This document shows positions 33,499 to 41,807 of a stretch of 64,000 nucleotides of DNA, in pieces (position 1 is the first letter of the stretch; the number at the start of each line of letters is the position of its first letter). The DNA is from Xiheimicrobium sp033763395. Lineage in GTDB: Bacteria > Myxococcota > Myxococcia > Myxococcales > Myxococcaceae. The notes under the pieces are model-generated. The model worked only from the letters and a program-made list of their open reading frames with translations. It was not told where the DNA came from and made no database searches. The stretch spans positions 26,005 through 90,004 of the forward strand of contig JANRKQ010000074.1 in NCBI GenBank assembly GCA_033763395.1, in the 5' to 3' direction. Both the position numbers and the translations under genes were made by a program.

Positions 33499-33915
33499 AT
33501 GGACTTTGGCAAGCCGCTGCTCGAGGCGACGAGCGACAACGGCCGGGTGGTCATCTATCGGCCGGCGAACGACGTGGTGGTCACCGTGAACGAGGGCTTT
33601 CTGACGCAGCCGCTGTGGCTCGAGCAGCTCCCCGTCTACGACGCCATCTACGCCTCGACGCCGATGGTGCGCACGTTCCTCGACAGCCTCGCCGTGCGGA
33701 GCTTCGAGCCCGAGTACCGTGACGCCTCTCAGCGCTACATCAAGGGCAAGAAGTCGCAGATTGCCGAGATGGTGATTCTGCAGCAGTCGGCGTTGATCAA
33801 GCTCGCGGTGAACGCGGTGTCGCTCTTCAGCGGCGTGCCAATGGAGGCGGAGACGAACCGCGCGACCTTCGAGGCCCGCCTCGGCGCGGCGCTCGCCCGC
33901 AAGCGCGCAGCCTGA
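33499..33915 (+). CDS. Hypothetical conserved-looking cytoplasmic protein
   Basis: A 138-residue soluble protein starting at MDFGKPLLEATSDNGRVV. It has a strand-rich N-terminus (VVIYRPANDVVVTVNEGFLTQPLWLEQLPVYDAIYAS), then helices with a basic patch (YRDASQRYIKGKKSQIAEMVILQQSALIKLAVNAVSLF). No known family is evident. A purine-rich GGTCGGGGGC before the ATG supports the start. It has no signal peptide and is not clearly linked to neighbours. Confidence 0.6.
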   Translation: MDFGKPLLEATSDNGRVVIYRPANDVVVTVNEGFLTQPLWLEQLPVYDAIYASTPMVRTFLDSLAVRSFEPEYRDASQRYIKGKKSQIAEMVILQQSALIKLAVNAVSLFSGVPMEAETNRATFEARLGAALARKRAA

Positions 33916-34041
33916 GTCTGGCGCCTGGCGTCCCCCGAGCTGCCCGTGCTGGCGACGACTCGCCGCGCTCGCGGGCCTCGTCGTCTCGCGCCACCAACGT
34001 CGAGTCGAGCGTGGCCCTTCGAGGTCAAGCCGCGGGCGCCG

Positions 34042-35271
34042 CTACAACCAGGGTGGGCGGGGCTGCTCCGGCGTCGGGCGCCAGGGCTCTGGCTGCGGCA
34101 GCGCGCGGCCCAGGGAGCGCGCCATCTCGTCGCGTCGTTGCTTGAGCTCCTTGCGCAGCGGGGCGACGAACGCGCCGCTGATGGTCTGCGAGTGGCCCTG
34201 CGCAGCCCGGCGCGAGTGCCACTTCGAGAGCGCCAGCCGCGAGGCGGCCTCGACGAAGCGGCGGGCCGGAGCGCCTCCCCACGAGAAGGTCGCCTGCCAC
34301 CATGAGAAGGCGCTGGTGACGAACTCGAGCTCGGCGAGCGTGAGGTGCCCGGTGAGGACCTCGTCCTTGAGGTGGTCGCGAATGATGCGCCCCTTGCGCC
34401 GCACCAGCACGATGACGATGACGAAGAAGCCGGTGACGAAGAGGAACCACAGCGGCAGCATCACCAGCACCAGCATGCCGGACAGGGTGGCCGCGGTGTT
34501 CCAGATGGAGTGCAGCACGACCGCCGCGAGGTAGCCGCCCAGCGGCGCGAGGAAGCGCACCGAGCCCTTCGTCGTCTCGCGCGCGAGCCCGAAGCCCAGG
34601 CCCGTCATCGTGGTGAAGAGGGGGTGAATCCACGGTGTCATCAGCCCGCGCATGAAGAAGGTGCCCGCCAGCGCGCTCGCCTCGCCGTGGGCCCCCATGT
34701 CCTGCATGGCGGCGCGCCCGTAGTAGATGACGTTCTCGACGCCCGCGAAGCCGAGCGCGACGAAGGCGGCGTAGATGATGCCGTCGACGACGCCGTCGAA
34801 CTCACGCTTGAGGAACCAGGCGATGCCGGCGACGCCGAGGCCCTTGAAGAGCTCTTCGAAGACGGGCGCGCTGATGCAGGCCGAGACGAAGTTGCCCACC
34901 TGCGGGCCGCCCACCTCGGTGCCGATAGCGCCCAGGGCGGAGTTGATGACGGCCGAGAAGCCACACGCCGCGATGGCGCCCCAGCCGAGCGCGCCGAGGA
35001 GCGTCCACAGCGGCTCCGGGTCGAAGCGGTCGACGACCCACGGAATCCACACGTAGAGGAACAGCGCCGGCATCGCGAGGAGCGCGCCGGTGAACATGCC
35101 CCCGAGCTCCTTGCCGGGGTTGTCACCGATGACGGCGGGCACGAAGAAGGTGAAGAAGAGCAGACCGGCGCCGGCCACCATGCCGAGCGCGTAGAAGAGG
35201 CAGCCGGCCGTGCGACGCCCGGAGTCGAGCGCAGCCGGGTTGACGGGAGGCGACGGGACCTGGGGCGTCAC
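34042..35271 (-). CDS. PrsW family intramembrane protease-like protein
   Basis: A 409-residue multi-spanning protein starting with GTG at 35271. It carries PrsW hallmarks: FEELFKGLGVAGIAWFL (paired Glu), FDGVVDGIIYAAFVALGFAGVENVIYYG, and WIHPLFTTMTGLGFG with a conserved His, then AVVLHSIWNTAATLSG. About eight membrane segments precede a basic cytoplasmic C-terminal domain of about 100 residues. PrsW cleaves a membrane anti-sigma factor in Bacillus; here the target is unknown. It is larger than the relative at 13255-14010. It lies downstream of the purine operon on the same strand but 311 bp away, behind a large palindrome. Confidence 0.85.
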   Translation of the reverse strand: MTPQVPSPPVNPAALDSGRRTAGCLFYALGMVAGAGLLFFTFFVPAVIGDNPGKELGGMFTGALLAMPALFLYVWIPWVVDRFDPEPLWTLLGALGWGAIAACGFSAVINSALGAIGTEVGGPQVGNFVSACISAPVFEELFKGLGVAGIAWFLKREFDGVVDGIIYAAFVALGFAGVENVIYYGRAAMQDMGAHGEASALAGTFFMRGLMTPWIHPLFTTMTGLGFGLARETTKGSVRFLAPLGGYLAAVVLHSIWNTAATLSGMLVLVMLPLWFLFVTGFFVIVIVLVRRKGRIIRDHLKDEVLTGHLTLAELEFVTSAFSWWQATFSWGGAPARRFVEAASRLALSKWHSRRAAQGHSQTISGAFVAPLRKELKQRRDEMARSLGRALPQPEPWRPTPEQPRPPWL

Positions 35272-35582
35272 GCGCCGAAGGTACACCACGCGCTGGGGGA
35301 GTTGAGCCGCGTTTTCGAGCGGCGGCGGACCGGAAGCGGTCGACCAGGGCCGTGGCAAAGCGCCATGGCGACGTCCACCGTCGACGAGGCCGAGCACGGG
35401 TCGGACGCGCGCACGCCGGGCGTCGCCCGTGGGGCCGGCGCCAGGACAGCCATGCAATGTGACCAATGGTTACATCTGGACGAGACAGATGTTTCCAACG
35501 GTCACATCGCCCGACGAAGTCGACGCCTCAGCGAACGAGTGGCTTCTGCTTCGAGTGAGAGATGAGCCAGCACTCACGCGCC
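35272..35582. other. Intergenic stretch with palindrome between purine operon and PrsW gene
   Basis: 311 bases between the FAD oxidoreductase stop and the PrsW-like start, both minus-strand. No gene is supported. It contains the 49-base imperfect palindrome at 35458-35506 and must carry the promoter of the PrsW gene (35271). No clear T-tract terminator was found. Confidence 0.5.
35458..35506. repeat. 49-base imperfect palindrome
   Basis: Two nested inverted repeats share one centre at 35482. TGTGACC/GGTCACA are at the outer edges (35458-35464, 35500-35506) and ACATCTG/CAGATGT are inside (35472-35478, 35486-35492). Seventeen of 21 arm positions pair. The sequence is much less GC-rich than its surroundings. 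On the minus strand no T-run follows, so it may be a terminator of unusual type, a protein-binding site upstream of the PrsW-like gene, or a foldback remnant. Confidence 0.8.
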
Positions 35583-37238
35583 TCACCCCGCGTCGAGCCA
35601 GGATGGCCCCGGGCGGCCGAGGCCAGTGAGCACCTGCTCCGCGGCGCGCACGCCGTGCCAGTTTGCCTCTTCAAAGAGCGCGAGGCCCCCCAGGTCGGAG
35701 TGGGCGAAGTGCAGCGAGGGCCCGAGCGACCTCTGGGCGTCCCGCCGGGCCGAGCCCCAGAGAAAGCCCGGCACCGGGCGCACCATCGCGTGGCCCCACC
35801 GCATCACCTCGATGGACTCGACCATTGCCTCGAAGCCGAGGTGCGCTGGCGAGAGGTCTCCGAGCACCACCTGCGCCCACTCTTCCGGCGTGGTGGCGAG
35901 CAGCTTCTTGCGTTCGGCGACGGTGTCGCGCCCGTCGTGCGGGTAGTACCACGTCAGCACCGTGGGCCCCGTCGTGCGCGCCTGGAGCGACTGGTGTGTC
36001 GCCACCACGTACCCGAGCGAGCGGCTCTCGTGCACGACGTTGTCCCATGCGAGCGGGAACCCACGACTCTTCGGCCGCTGCGAGAGCGTCAGGTTCGCCA
36101 CCGTCCACGGGCCGGTGACGAAGGCGTCGAGGAACGACGGCCGCGCGCTGCGCCACGGCGCCAGCAGGCGGGCGGCGATGAAGCGGGGCGTGGCCAGCAC
36201 CACCTGCCGCGCGCGAAGTCGCACCGGCGCTCCCGTCGCCGCGTCGAGCGCCTGGGCCGCCCAGTCCGTCGACCCGGGCACCGGCTCGAGCGTGTGGACG
36301 AGCGTTCGTCGGCGCACCTGCTGGGGACCCAGGCCACTCGCGAGCTGCCGAATGAGCCGCCCATTCCCCTCGGGCCAGCTCAAGAAGCCCTCGTTCTTCT
36401 CCGCGCCGCTCTGGCGTGCGCAGAAGTACCAGAGGCCCGCCCAGGCCGAGGTGTCCTGCGCGGTGGCGCCGTAGTCGTCACGGCACGCGTAGTCGACGAG
36501 CCACTGGAGCCGCGGCGACGTGAAGCCGTGCTGCTCCAGCCACGACGCCATCGACAGGCGGTCGAGCGAGGTCCACTCGTCGTCGTCGCTCCCCAGCTCG
36601 AGCGGCACCGCGAAGGCCTTGCGCCCTCGTGCGTCGCGCGCGGCGGCGAAGCCGTTCATCATCGCCTCGAAGCGCTTGAGCTGCGCGAGGTCGTCAGCCG
36701 AGGCCCCCGCGCGCAGGTACAGCCCCTCGTACCAGTGGCCCCGGTAGTACACGCGCTCTTCGGGCTCGTGAATGAGCGCCTCCTCCGCGAACAGCGGCGC
36801 GCCCTCGTCGTCGACGCCGGTCATCACGCCGAGCTCGCTCAACAGCTTCGGCACCGGGCCCTTCGCCGACAGCGGCGCGGGCAGGTAGTGGGCGCCCCAG
36901 GGGAAGCGCGAGACGGCGTTCTGCCCCGAGCGCGCCGTGCCACCTTCCACCTCGTCGACCTCGACGACCAGCAGGTCGGACACGCCCGCGCCGCGCAGCC
37001 GCCACGCCGCCGACAACCCTGCGGCGCCGCCGCCCACCACGAGACAGTCGACGACGCGCTCGTCCACCATCGCCAGCGGGGGCGGCGCCTCACGCAGCCG
37101 GTGCCCCACCTCGTGCACCCCGTCGACGAAGCGGGTGGGCACGTCGCGCCGGGGCCGCTCTCCACGCCGACACGCCGACGTCGCCGCGGCCACCCCGAGG
37201 AAGGACACCAGCAGGTCTCTGCGGCCGACGCGCTGCAT
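35583..37238 (-). CDS. Tat-exported FAD-dependent oxidoreductase (amine-oxidase type)
   Basis: A 551-residue protein. The leader MQRVGRRDLLVSFLGVAAATSAC has a twin-arginine motif and a lipobox-like Cys. The dinucleotide-binding motif VVGGGAAGLSAAWRLRGAG and an E at the end of the second strand (VVEVDEVEGGTARSG) follow. An amine-oxidase/NAD(P)-binding flavoprotein body completes it. Seven bases separate it from the allA stop, so it is the last gene of the ureide operon. The substrate is unknown; a role in oxidising a purine derivative is possible but unproved. Tat export suits a cofactor-loaded periplasmic enzyme. Confidence 0.8.
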   Translation of the reverse strand: MQRVGRRDLLVSFLGVAAATSACRRGERPRRDVPTRFVDGVHEVGHRLREAPPPLAMVDERVVDCLVVGGGAAGLSAAWRLRGAGVSDLLVVEVDEVEGGTARSGQNAVSRFPWGAHYLPAPLSAKGPVPKLLSELGVMTGVDDEGAPLFAEEALIHEPEERVYYRGHWYEGLYLRAGASADDLAQLKRFEAMMNGFAAARDARGRKAFAVPLELGSDDDEWTSLDRLSMASWLEQHGFTSPRLQWLVDYACRDDYGATAQDTSAWAGLWYFCARQSGAEKNEGFLSWPEGNGRLIRQLASGLGPQQVRRRTLVHTLEPVPGSTDWAAQALDAATGAPVRLRARQVVLATPRFIAARLLAPWRSARPSFLDAFVTGPWTVANLTLSQRPKSRGFPLAWDNVVHESRSLGYVVATHQSLQARTTGPTVLTWYYPHDGRDTVAERKKLLATTPEEWAQVVLGDLSPAHLGFEAMVESIEVMRWGHAMVRPVPGFLWGSARRDAQRSLGPSLHFAHSDLGGLALFEEANWHGVRAAEQVLTGLGRPGPSWLDAG

Positions 37239-37244
37239 GCCGCG

Positions 37245-37745
37245 TCACTCCACCACGCGCACGCTCGCGGCGAGCGGGTGCACCACGCAGTCCTGCGGCG
37301 AGCCGTCTTCGAAGGCCAGCATCACGAAGTCCGCGGCGCCCTCGAGGGCGATGATGGGGTGGTGCCAGGTGCCCACGCGGTAGTTGATGCCCTGGCCCGG
37401 GCCACAGAGGAAGGCGCGCAGGCCGTCGAGGGCCGGGCCTCCATCGGGCGCCGTCGGCGCGACGCACACCAGGAAGCGCTGACACACCATCGGCAGGAAG
37501 GCCTGCGTCGAACAGGGGTGACGCTCGAGGAGCCTCAGCTCGAACGGCAGCGCCTTCGCGACCGAGCGGAACACCGACACGTTGGCCCGCGCCGTCGGCC
37601 GGGCGTTGACGAGCTCGGTGCACCAGTCGAAGCGCGTCGCCGTGCCCTGGTTCGCCGCCTGCCCGGCCCGGAGGCCCGCCGAGACGACGTCACCGAAGGG
37701 CTGGAAGGCCTCGACGGACAGCGGCTCGGCGCGCACGGTGCTCAT
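37245..37745 (-). CDS. allA: Ureidoglycolate lyase
   Basis: A 166-residue AllA-family protein. The family blocks are visible: the start RAEPLSVEAFQPFGDVV, VNARPTARANVSVFRSV, LPFELRLLERHPCSTQAFLPM, and GINYRVGTWHHPIIAL with the conserved paired His. It splits ureidoglycolate into glyoxylate and urea, the last step of ureide breakdown. The ATG overlaps the uraH stop (ATGA). The order alc-uraD, uraH, allA, FAD oxidoreductase forms one operon. Cytoplasmic. Confidence 0.92.
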   Translation of the reverse strand: MSTVRAEPLSVEAFQPFGDVVSAGLRAGQAANQGTATRFDWCTELVNARPTARANVSVFRSVAKALPFELRLLERHPCSTQAFLPMVCQRFLVCVAPTAPDGGPALDGLRAFLCGPGQGINYRVGTWHHPIIALEGAADFVMLAFEDGSPQDCVVHPLAASVRVVE

Positions 37746-38074
37746 GAGCCGCGGTAGGTGGCGTAGCCGTAGGGGTTGAGCAGGAGCGGCACGTGGTAGT
37801 GCTCGTGCGTCGCCCGCACCACGAAGTCGATGCTCACCGACGGGTAGAAGGACTCGACGCCGAGGCCCGCGAAGTACGGCGCCACCTCGAAGTGCAGCCG
37901 GTACGCGCCCGCCGCCGGAATCACGTCGAGGAGCGGCTTCACCCGCCCGTCCTCGTTCGTCACCCCGCGCGCGAGCTCGGCGGCGCCCCCGGGGGCCAGC
38001 TGCTCCAGGCGCACCGTCACGCCCTGCGCCGGGCGGCCGCGCGTGGTGTCGAGGATGTGGGTCGAGATGCCCAT
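37742..38074 (-). CDS. uraH: 5-hydroxyisourate hydrolase (transthyretin-like)
   Basis: A 110-residue enzyme with the family signatures: N-terminal STHILDTTRGRPAQGV with the catalytic His, and the terminal tetrapeptide YRGS that separates true hydrolases from transthyretins. A central RVKPLLDV and HEHYHVPLLLNPYGYATYRGS complete it. It converts 5-hydroxyisourate to OHCU, which the neighbouring fused decarboxylase uses. It overlaps allA and lies four bases from the alc-uraD stop. The length is standard. Confidence 0.96.
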   Translation of the reverse strand: MGISTHILDTTRGRPAQGVTVRLEQLAPGGAAELARGVTNEDGRVKPLLDVIPAAGAYRLHFEVAPYFAGLGVESFYPSVSIDFVVRATHEHYHVPLLLNPYGYATYRGS

Positions 38075-38078
38075 GGCG

Positions 38079-39632
38079 TCAGCGCTCCCCGCCGCGCTCG
38101 GTGAGCCACTTCTCGAGCCGCAGCCTCGTGATCTTCATCTGCTCGACGGCCGCGGTCTCGAGCTCGGCCTTCTTCGGGCGGCCCACGCGCTCCTCGAGCA
38201 GCGCCAGCATCTCGGGCGCCGACTTGCCGGTGGCGAAGACGATGAAGATGAAGCCGAACTTCTCGATGTAGGCCTCGTTGAGCGCCTTCAGCTTCGCCAG
38301 CACGGCCTTCTCGGACGCCGCGACGCCGCGCTGCTCGCCCTTCGACCACGCCGCCGACTTCGCCGTCTGCGCCTTGCCCTTCTTCGACGAGCCGATGCGC
38401 GGGTGGGCTGCGAAGGCGTCGAGCCACGCGGTGGTGCCCAGCTTCCACCAGACGCTCTCGGCGGCCGCGAAGAGCTCCCGCACCGACCCGAAGGGACGCA
38501 GGGCGGCCATCGTCTCGGCCCACGCGCGCGCCCCGCAGCACGAGAGGAAGAGGGCGCTCGCCTCGTCCACCGACAGGGCATGGAGCTGCTCGAGCGCCTG
38601 CCGCTCGGCCGGGGTGTCGAGCGCAGTGCCCAACACGCGCAGCCGGTTGACGCCGCCGTGCGGGAAGATGTGCACGCGCAGGTGCGTCACTGGCAGCGGG
38701 CGGTCGGGCTCGAGCTGGTGCCGGCGGTGCTGCACCAGCGGCGTGCGCGCCAGCAGCGTCTGCCAGCCCTTCGGCGCCCGCAGCAGCGCCGCCACCGCCT
38801 CGGCGCCCAGCGTCTCTTCGTCGAGGGCCTCGACGAGGGTGGCCTGGGGGGCGTTGCCCTTGAAGTAGTGCGTGTCGAGCTCGAGCCGCTCCACCACGCC
38901 GCGCCGGGCCAGCTTGATGACGCACCAGTCGCTGCCGGGCGTGCGGCGGCGCTTCGTCTCCCAGCCATCGCCCATGTTCACGCCGCGGCCGGGCAGCAGC
39001 AGGTTCGATGGCGGCCCGAAGAACATGTCGCTCACCGCGGCGATGGTGCCGCCGTTCTCGACCGCCGCGAGGTCGACGGAGCCGCGCCGCCAGAAGGTGC
39101 GGGGCTCGGCCACCACCTCACCGTAGACGCGCAGCCGCGCCACGCCGCCGTCGGGGAAGATGCGCAGGCGCACGTGGGTGACGCGCGCCGACACGGCCTT
39201 CGCGCGCAGCACGTTGGGGAAGTCGGGCTTCACCGGCTGGCGGGGCAGCACCTCGAACCAGCCCGTCGCGGCCTCGAGCGCCTCGGCCGTCGCCGTGAGG
39301 GGCGCCTCGAGGCCCTCGAGGGCCACCTCCTGCGGGGCGTTGCCCTTGAAGTGCGTGGTGTCGACGAGCGCGCCGTGCACCCGCCCGCTCGCGCCCAGGC
39401 GAAGCACCGCCCAGTCGTGCCCCTCGGTGCGGCGGCGCTGGGACTCCCAGCCGTCCATCCACTTGCCCTTGTCGGTGTACGCGCCCTCACGCCACTCGGG
39501 CGCGCCGGGTTTGAGCAGGTTCTCCTTCTCGGCGAAGTAGTCGTCGGTCGCGAAGAGGACGAAGGTGCCCAACGCATCGGCCGAGAGGTCGACGAGGTGG
39601 GCGAACTCGGGAGCCACGGGAGCGTTCGCCAT
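38079..39632 (-). CDS. Allantoicase fused to OHCU decarboxylase
   Basis: A 517-residue bifunctional protein starting with ATG at 39632. Residues about 1-340 form two allantoicase jelly rolls (ATDDYFAEKENLL, GKWMDGWESQRRR..., then FFGPPSNLLLPGRGVNMGDGWETKRRR, each followed by HFKGNAP). They hydrolyse allantoate to ureidoglycolate. Residues about 345-515 form an OHCU decarboxylase, with the catalytic HPRIG and GFIFIVFATGKSA. The fusion joins two non-consecutive steps, since allantoinase lies between them and is absent here. It is the first gene of the operon. The linker begins near GTALDTPAERQ. The parS-like palindrome is 66 bases upstream of the start. Confidence 0.93.
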   Translation of the reverse strand: MANAPVAPEFAHLVDLSADALGTFVLFATDDYFAEKENLLKPGAPEWREGAYTDKGKWMDGWESQRRRTEGHDWAVLRLGASGRVHGALVDTTHFKGNAPQEVALEGLEAPLTATAEALEAATGWFEVLPRQPVKPDFPNVLRAKAVSARVTHVRLRIFPDGGVARLRVYGEVVAEPRTFWRRGSVDLAAVENGGTIAAVSDMFFGPPSNLLLPGRGVNMGDGWETKRRRTPGSDWCVIKLARRGVVERLELDTHYFKGNAPQATLVEALDEETLGAEAVAALLRAPKGWQTLLARTPLVQHRRHQLEPDRPLPVTHLRVHIFPHGGVNRLRVLGTALDTPAERQALEQLHALSVDEASALFLSCCGARAWAETMAALRPFGSVRELFAAAESVWWKLGTTAWLDAFAAHPRIGSSKKGKAQTAKSAAWSKGEQRGVAASEKAVLAKLKALNEAYIEKFGFIFIVFATGKSAPEMLALLEERVGRPKKAELETAAVEQMKITRLRLEKWLTERGGER

Positions 39633-39697
39633 CAGGGCGCGGCACTGTGCCAAACTTCAGGCCCGTCGGTCGGGGGAAGGTGCGGACACTGAACGGG

Positions 39698-39713
39698 TGT
39701 TCCACGTGGAACA
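39698..39713. promoter_or_regulatory. parS: parS-like centromere palindrome
   Basis: TGTTCCACGTGGAACA is a perfect 16-base palindrome with the CACGTG core and TGTT..AACA ends of bacterial parS (general consensus TGTTTCACGTGAAACA, with the C/G variant used by myxobacteria). It lies in the intergenic gap between the allantoicase-uraD start and the kelch gene. No other exact copy was found in the window. parS sites are loaded by ParB and help segregate the origin region. No parAB genes are present here. Confidence 0.85.
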
Positions 39714-39845
39714 GGCCGCACCGCCGGCACACAGGCGACCAGCCCGAGAACGAGCGCGACCCGCACCTCGAGAGGGACCTCGGCACGGTTGAGCGGCCAT
39801 GTCGGCGACGGAGCCAGGACGCCTCGGCCGCGGCTCCACCCTGCC

Positions 39846-41012
39846 CTACGGCTCGACGCACTCGCCCTTCGCCGGCACCCAGCGCTCGGCGGACGCCTCG
39901 GCCAGGCCCGCTGAGGTGCCGCCCGAGACGAGCACCGAGCCGTCCTTGAGCACTGTCGCGGCGTGCGCCTTGCGCGACACCTTGAGCGTGCCGGCGAGGC
40001 ACCACCGCTGCGTCGAGGGCACCCAGCGCTGCACCCGGGCAGTGTCGACGGCCTGCGGCGGCTCTCCGCCCACGACCAGCACGTCTCCCGACGGCAACAC
40101 CGACGCCGTGTGCCCCGCGATGGGCACCGCGAGGTGGGTCGTCGACTGCGCCCACTCGCCCGCCGGGGCCTGCCACCACTCGACGTAGTTCGTCGACATC
40201 GTGGTGGTCTGCCCGCCAAACACCACCACCCGCGCCCCGAGCCCCACCACGGCCGTGCGCTGGCGCGGCTCGGTCAGCGCCGGGAGCGGGGCCCACGAGC
40301 CGGCGTCCACGTCGAAGCGCTCCACGGCGTCGAGGGGCAGGCCGGGCCTCGGCGTCGGCACACCCGCGTCGCTCGTCAGCTGGTTCGAGCGTCCGCCCAG
40401 CACCACCACGCTGCCGTCGGCCAGGCGCACCGCATCGTGGAGCCACCGCCCCAGCCGCAGCGGGGCCATCGGCGTGAAGGTCGCGGTCCGCGGGTCGAAG
40501 CGCTCGACGCTGGCGAGGTGCTGGTGCACCGGCCGGGCCCCGCCCACCACCAACACCGTGCCGTCGGCCAGCTTCGTGGCGGTGTGCCCGTTGCGCGCCT
40601 CGGCGAGCGCGCCCACCAGCGCCCACGTTCGTTTCGTCGGGTCGAACACCTCGGCCGAGTCGAGCGCGTCGAGCCGCGCGCTCCCGTCTCGTGCCGGCGC
40701 CGTGCCGCCCACCACCAACACCCGCCCGTCGTCCAGGAGCGTCGCGGTGTGGCCCGCGCGCGCCGTCGTCATCGGCGGGCCCTGGCGCCAGGTGTTCGTC
40801 TTCGGGTCGAAGAGCTCCGTCGACGCGAGCGTCAGGGTGGCATCGGCGCCTCGCCCACCCGCCACCAGCACGCGGCCATCGGCCAGCAGCGTCGCCGTGT
40901 GCTGCGCGCGCGCCTCCGTCAGCGTGCCAGCCGACTGGAGGCGCCCCTGGCCCCAGGCCGTCACGCCCACGAGGGTCCCGGCCAACACGAACGTCCGGAA
41001 GGCCGTCGTCAC
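39846..41012 (-). CDS. Exported kelch-repeat protein
   Basis: A 388-residue protein starting with GTG at 41012 and a signal peptide (FRTFVLAGTLVGVTAWG). It contains about six kelch-type blades. The repeating unit is L-x-x-A-R-x-x-H-T-A-T-L-L-x-D-G-R-V-L-V-x-G-G, followed by x-x-E-x-F-D-P-x-T-x-x-W: GRVLVAGGRGADA, GRVLVVGGTAPARDG, GTVLVVGGARPVHQ and GSVVVLGGRSNQL. A six-bladed propeller is likely, exported and probably surface-facing. No catalytic residues are seen. It stands alone, terminating near the parS-like site. Confidence 0.88.
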   Translation of the reverse strand: MTTAFRTFVLAGTLVGVTAWGQGRLQSAGTLTEARAQHTATLLADGRVLVAGGRGADATLTLASTELFDPKTNTWRQGPPMTTARAGHTATLLDDGRVLVVGGTAPARDGSARLDALDSAEVFDPTKRTWALVGALAEARNGHTATKLADGTVLVVGGARPVHQHLASVERFDPRTATFTPMAPLRLGRWLHDAVRLADGSVVVLGGRSNQLTSDAGVPTPRPGLPLDAVERFDVDAGSWAPLPALTEPRQRTAVVGLGARVVVFGGQTTTMSTNYVEWWQAPAGEWAQSTTHLAVPIAGHTASVLPSGDVLVVGGEPPQAVDTARVQRWVPSTQRWCLAGTLKVSRKAHAATVLKDGSVLVSGGTSAGLAEASAERWVPAKGECVEP

Positions 41013-41807
41013 GAGCGGACTTCTACCGCACTCGCCCGCACCTCGCAGCGGACGTTGGGCCGCGCTCGTCGGGCGCCTCGGCACCGGGCTGGTGGTGGCG
41101 CTCCAGGTCGAGCATCGCCTCCCACGCGGCATCGCGGCCCGCCAGGCGAGCTCGGGTGACGGCAGCGTTCGGCCTGGCAGGTGGCGATGAAGTCACCGGG
41201 TTCGAGGACAGGCCGGTTCCTCCGCGCGGGCTGCGTGGCCACCGCAAGCGCGTCGGCCGTCGCGTCGGACCACGCCGGCATCGCGGCCTCGCAGGCGAGC
41301 TCGAGTGACGGCGGCGTTGGGCGCCGAGAAGCTGGGTGAGGCCGCCGCCCTGGCGTTGCCAGCGCCGGGTCGACCTTTCGGCCTGACAGGTAGCGACGCC
41401 GTCATCGGATTCGAGGCCATGCCGGCTCCTCCGAGCGGGCTGCACCGCACGCCGGCCGTCGCGTCGGACCACGCCGGCATCGCCGCCCGCCAGGCGAGCT
41501 CGGGTGACGGCAGCGTTCGGCCTGGCAGGTGGCGATGAAGTCACCGGGTTCGAGGACAGGCCGGTTCCTCCGCGCGGGCTGCGTGACCACCGCAAGCGCG
41601 TCGGCCATCGCGTCGGACCACGCCGGCATCGCGGCCTGACAGGCGAGCTCGAGACCGGAAGTAACGCCCCGACCAGGGTGGGCTCGCGGATGGAGCGACT
41701 CCTGGCGACCCGTGTTGATCACCCGACCAGCCTGCGCCTTTCGCCCCGATGCGGCCTTCGCACAGAAACGATGAAGGCCGGTTCAGCCGTGCTACCGTTT
41801 TGGGCCC
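41013..41807. other. Long intergenic region holding the tandem repeats
   Basis: 795 bases without a supported gene, between divergent transcription of the kelch gene (leftward) and the outer-membrane operon (rightward). Most of it is the repeat cluster at 41130-41660. The remaining about 150 bases before 41808 carry the promoter of the operon, which starts with a GTG. Confidence 0.6.
41130..41660. repeat. Intergenic tandem repeat cluster (149/199-bp units)
   Basis: Units begin with CATCGC(G/C)GCC at 41130, 41279, 41478 and 41627. Units 1 (41130-41278) and 3 (41478-41626) are both 149 bp and almost identical. Unit 2 (41279-41477) is 199 bp, diverged, and carries about 50 extra bases. A partial fourth unit begins at 41627. 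Shared landmarks are CCAGGCGAGCTCG, TTCGGCCTGGCAGGTGGCGA and GGACCACGCCGGCATCGC. All lie in the gap between the kelch gene and the next operon. No reading frame across the cluster looks like a real protein. Confidence 0.85.
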
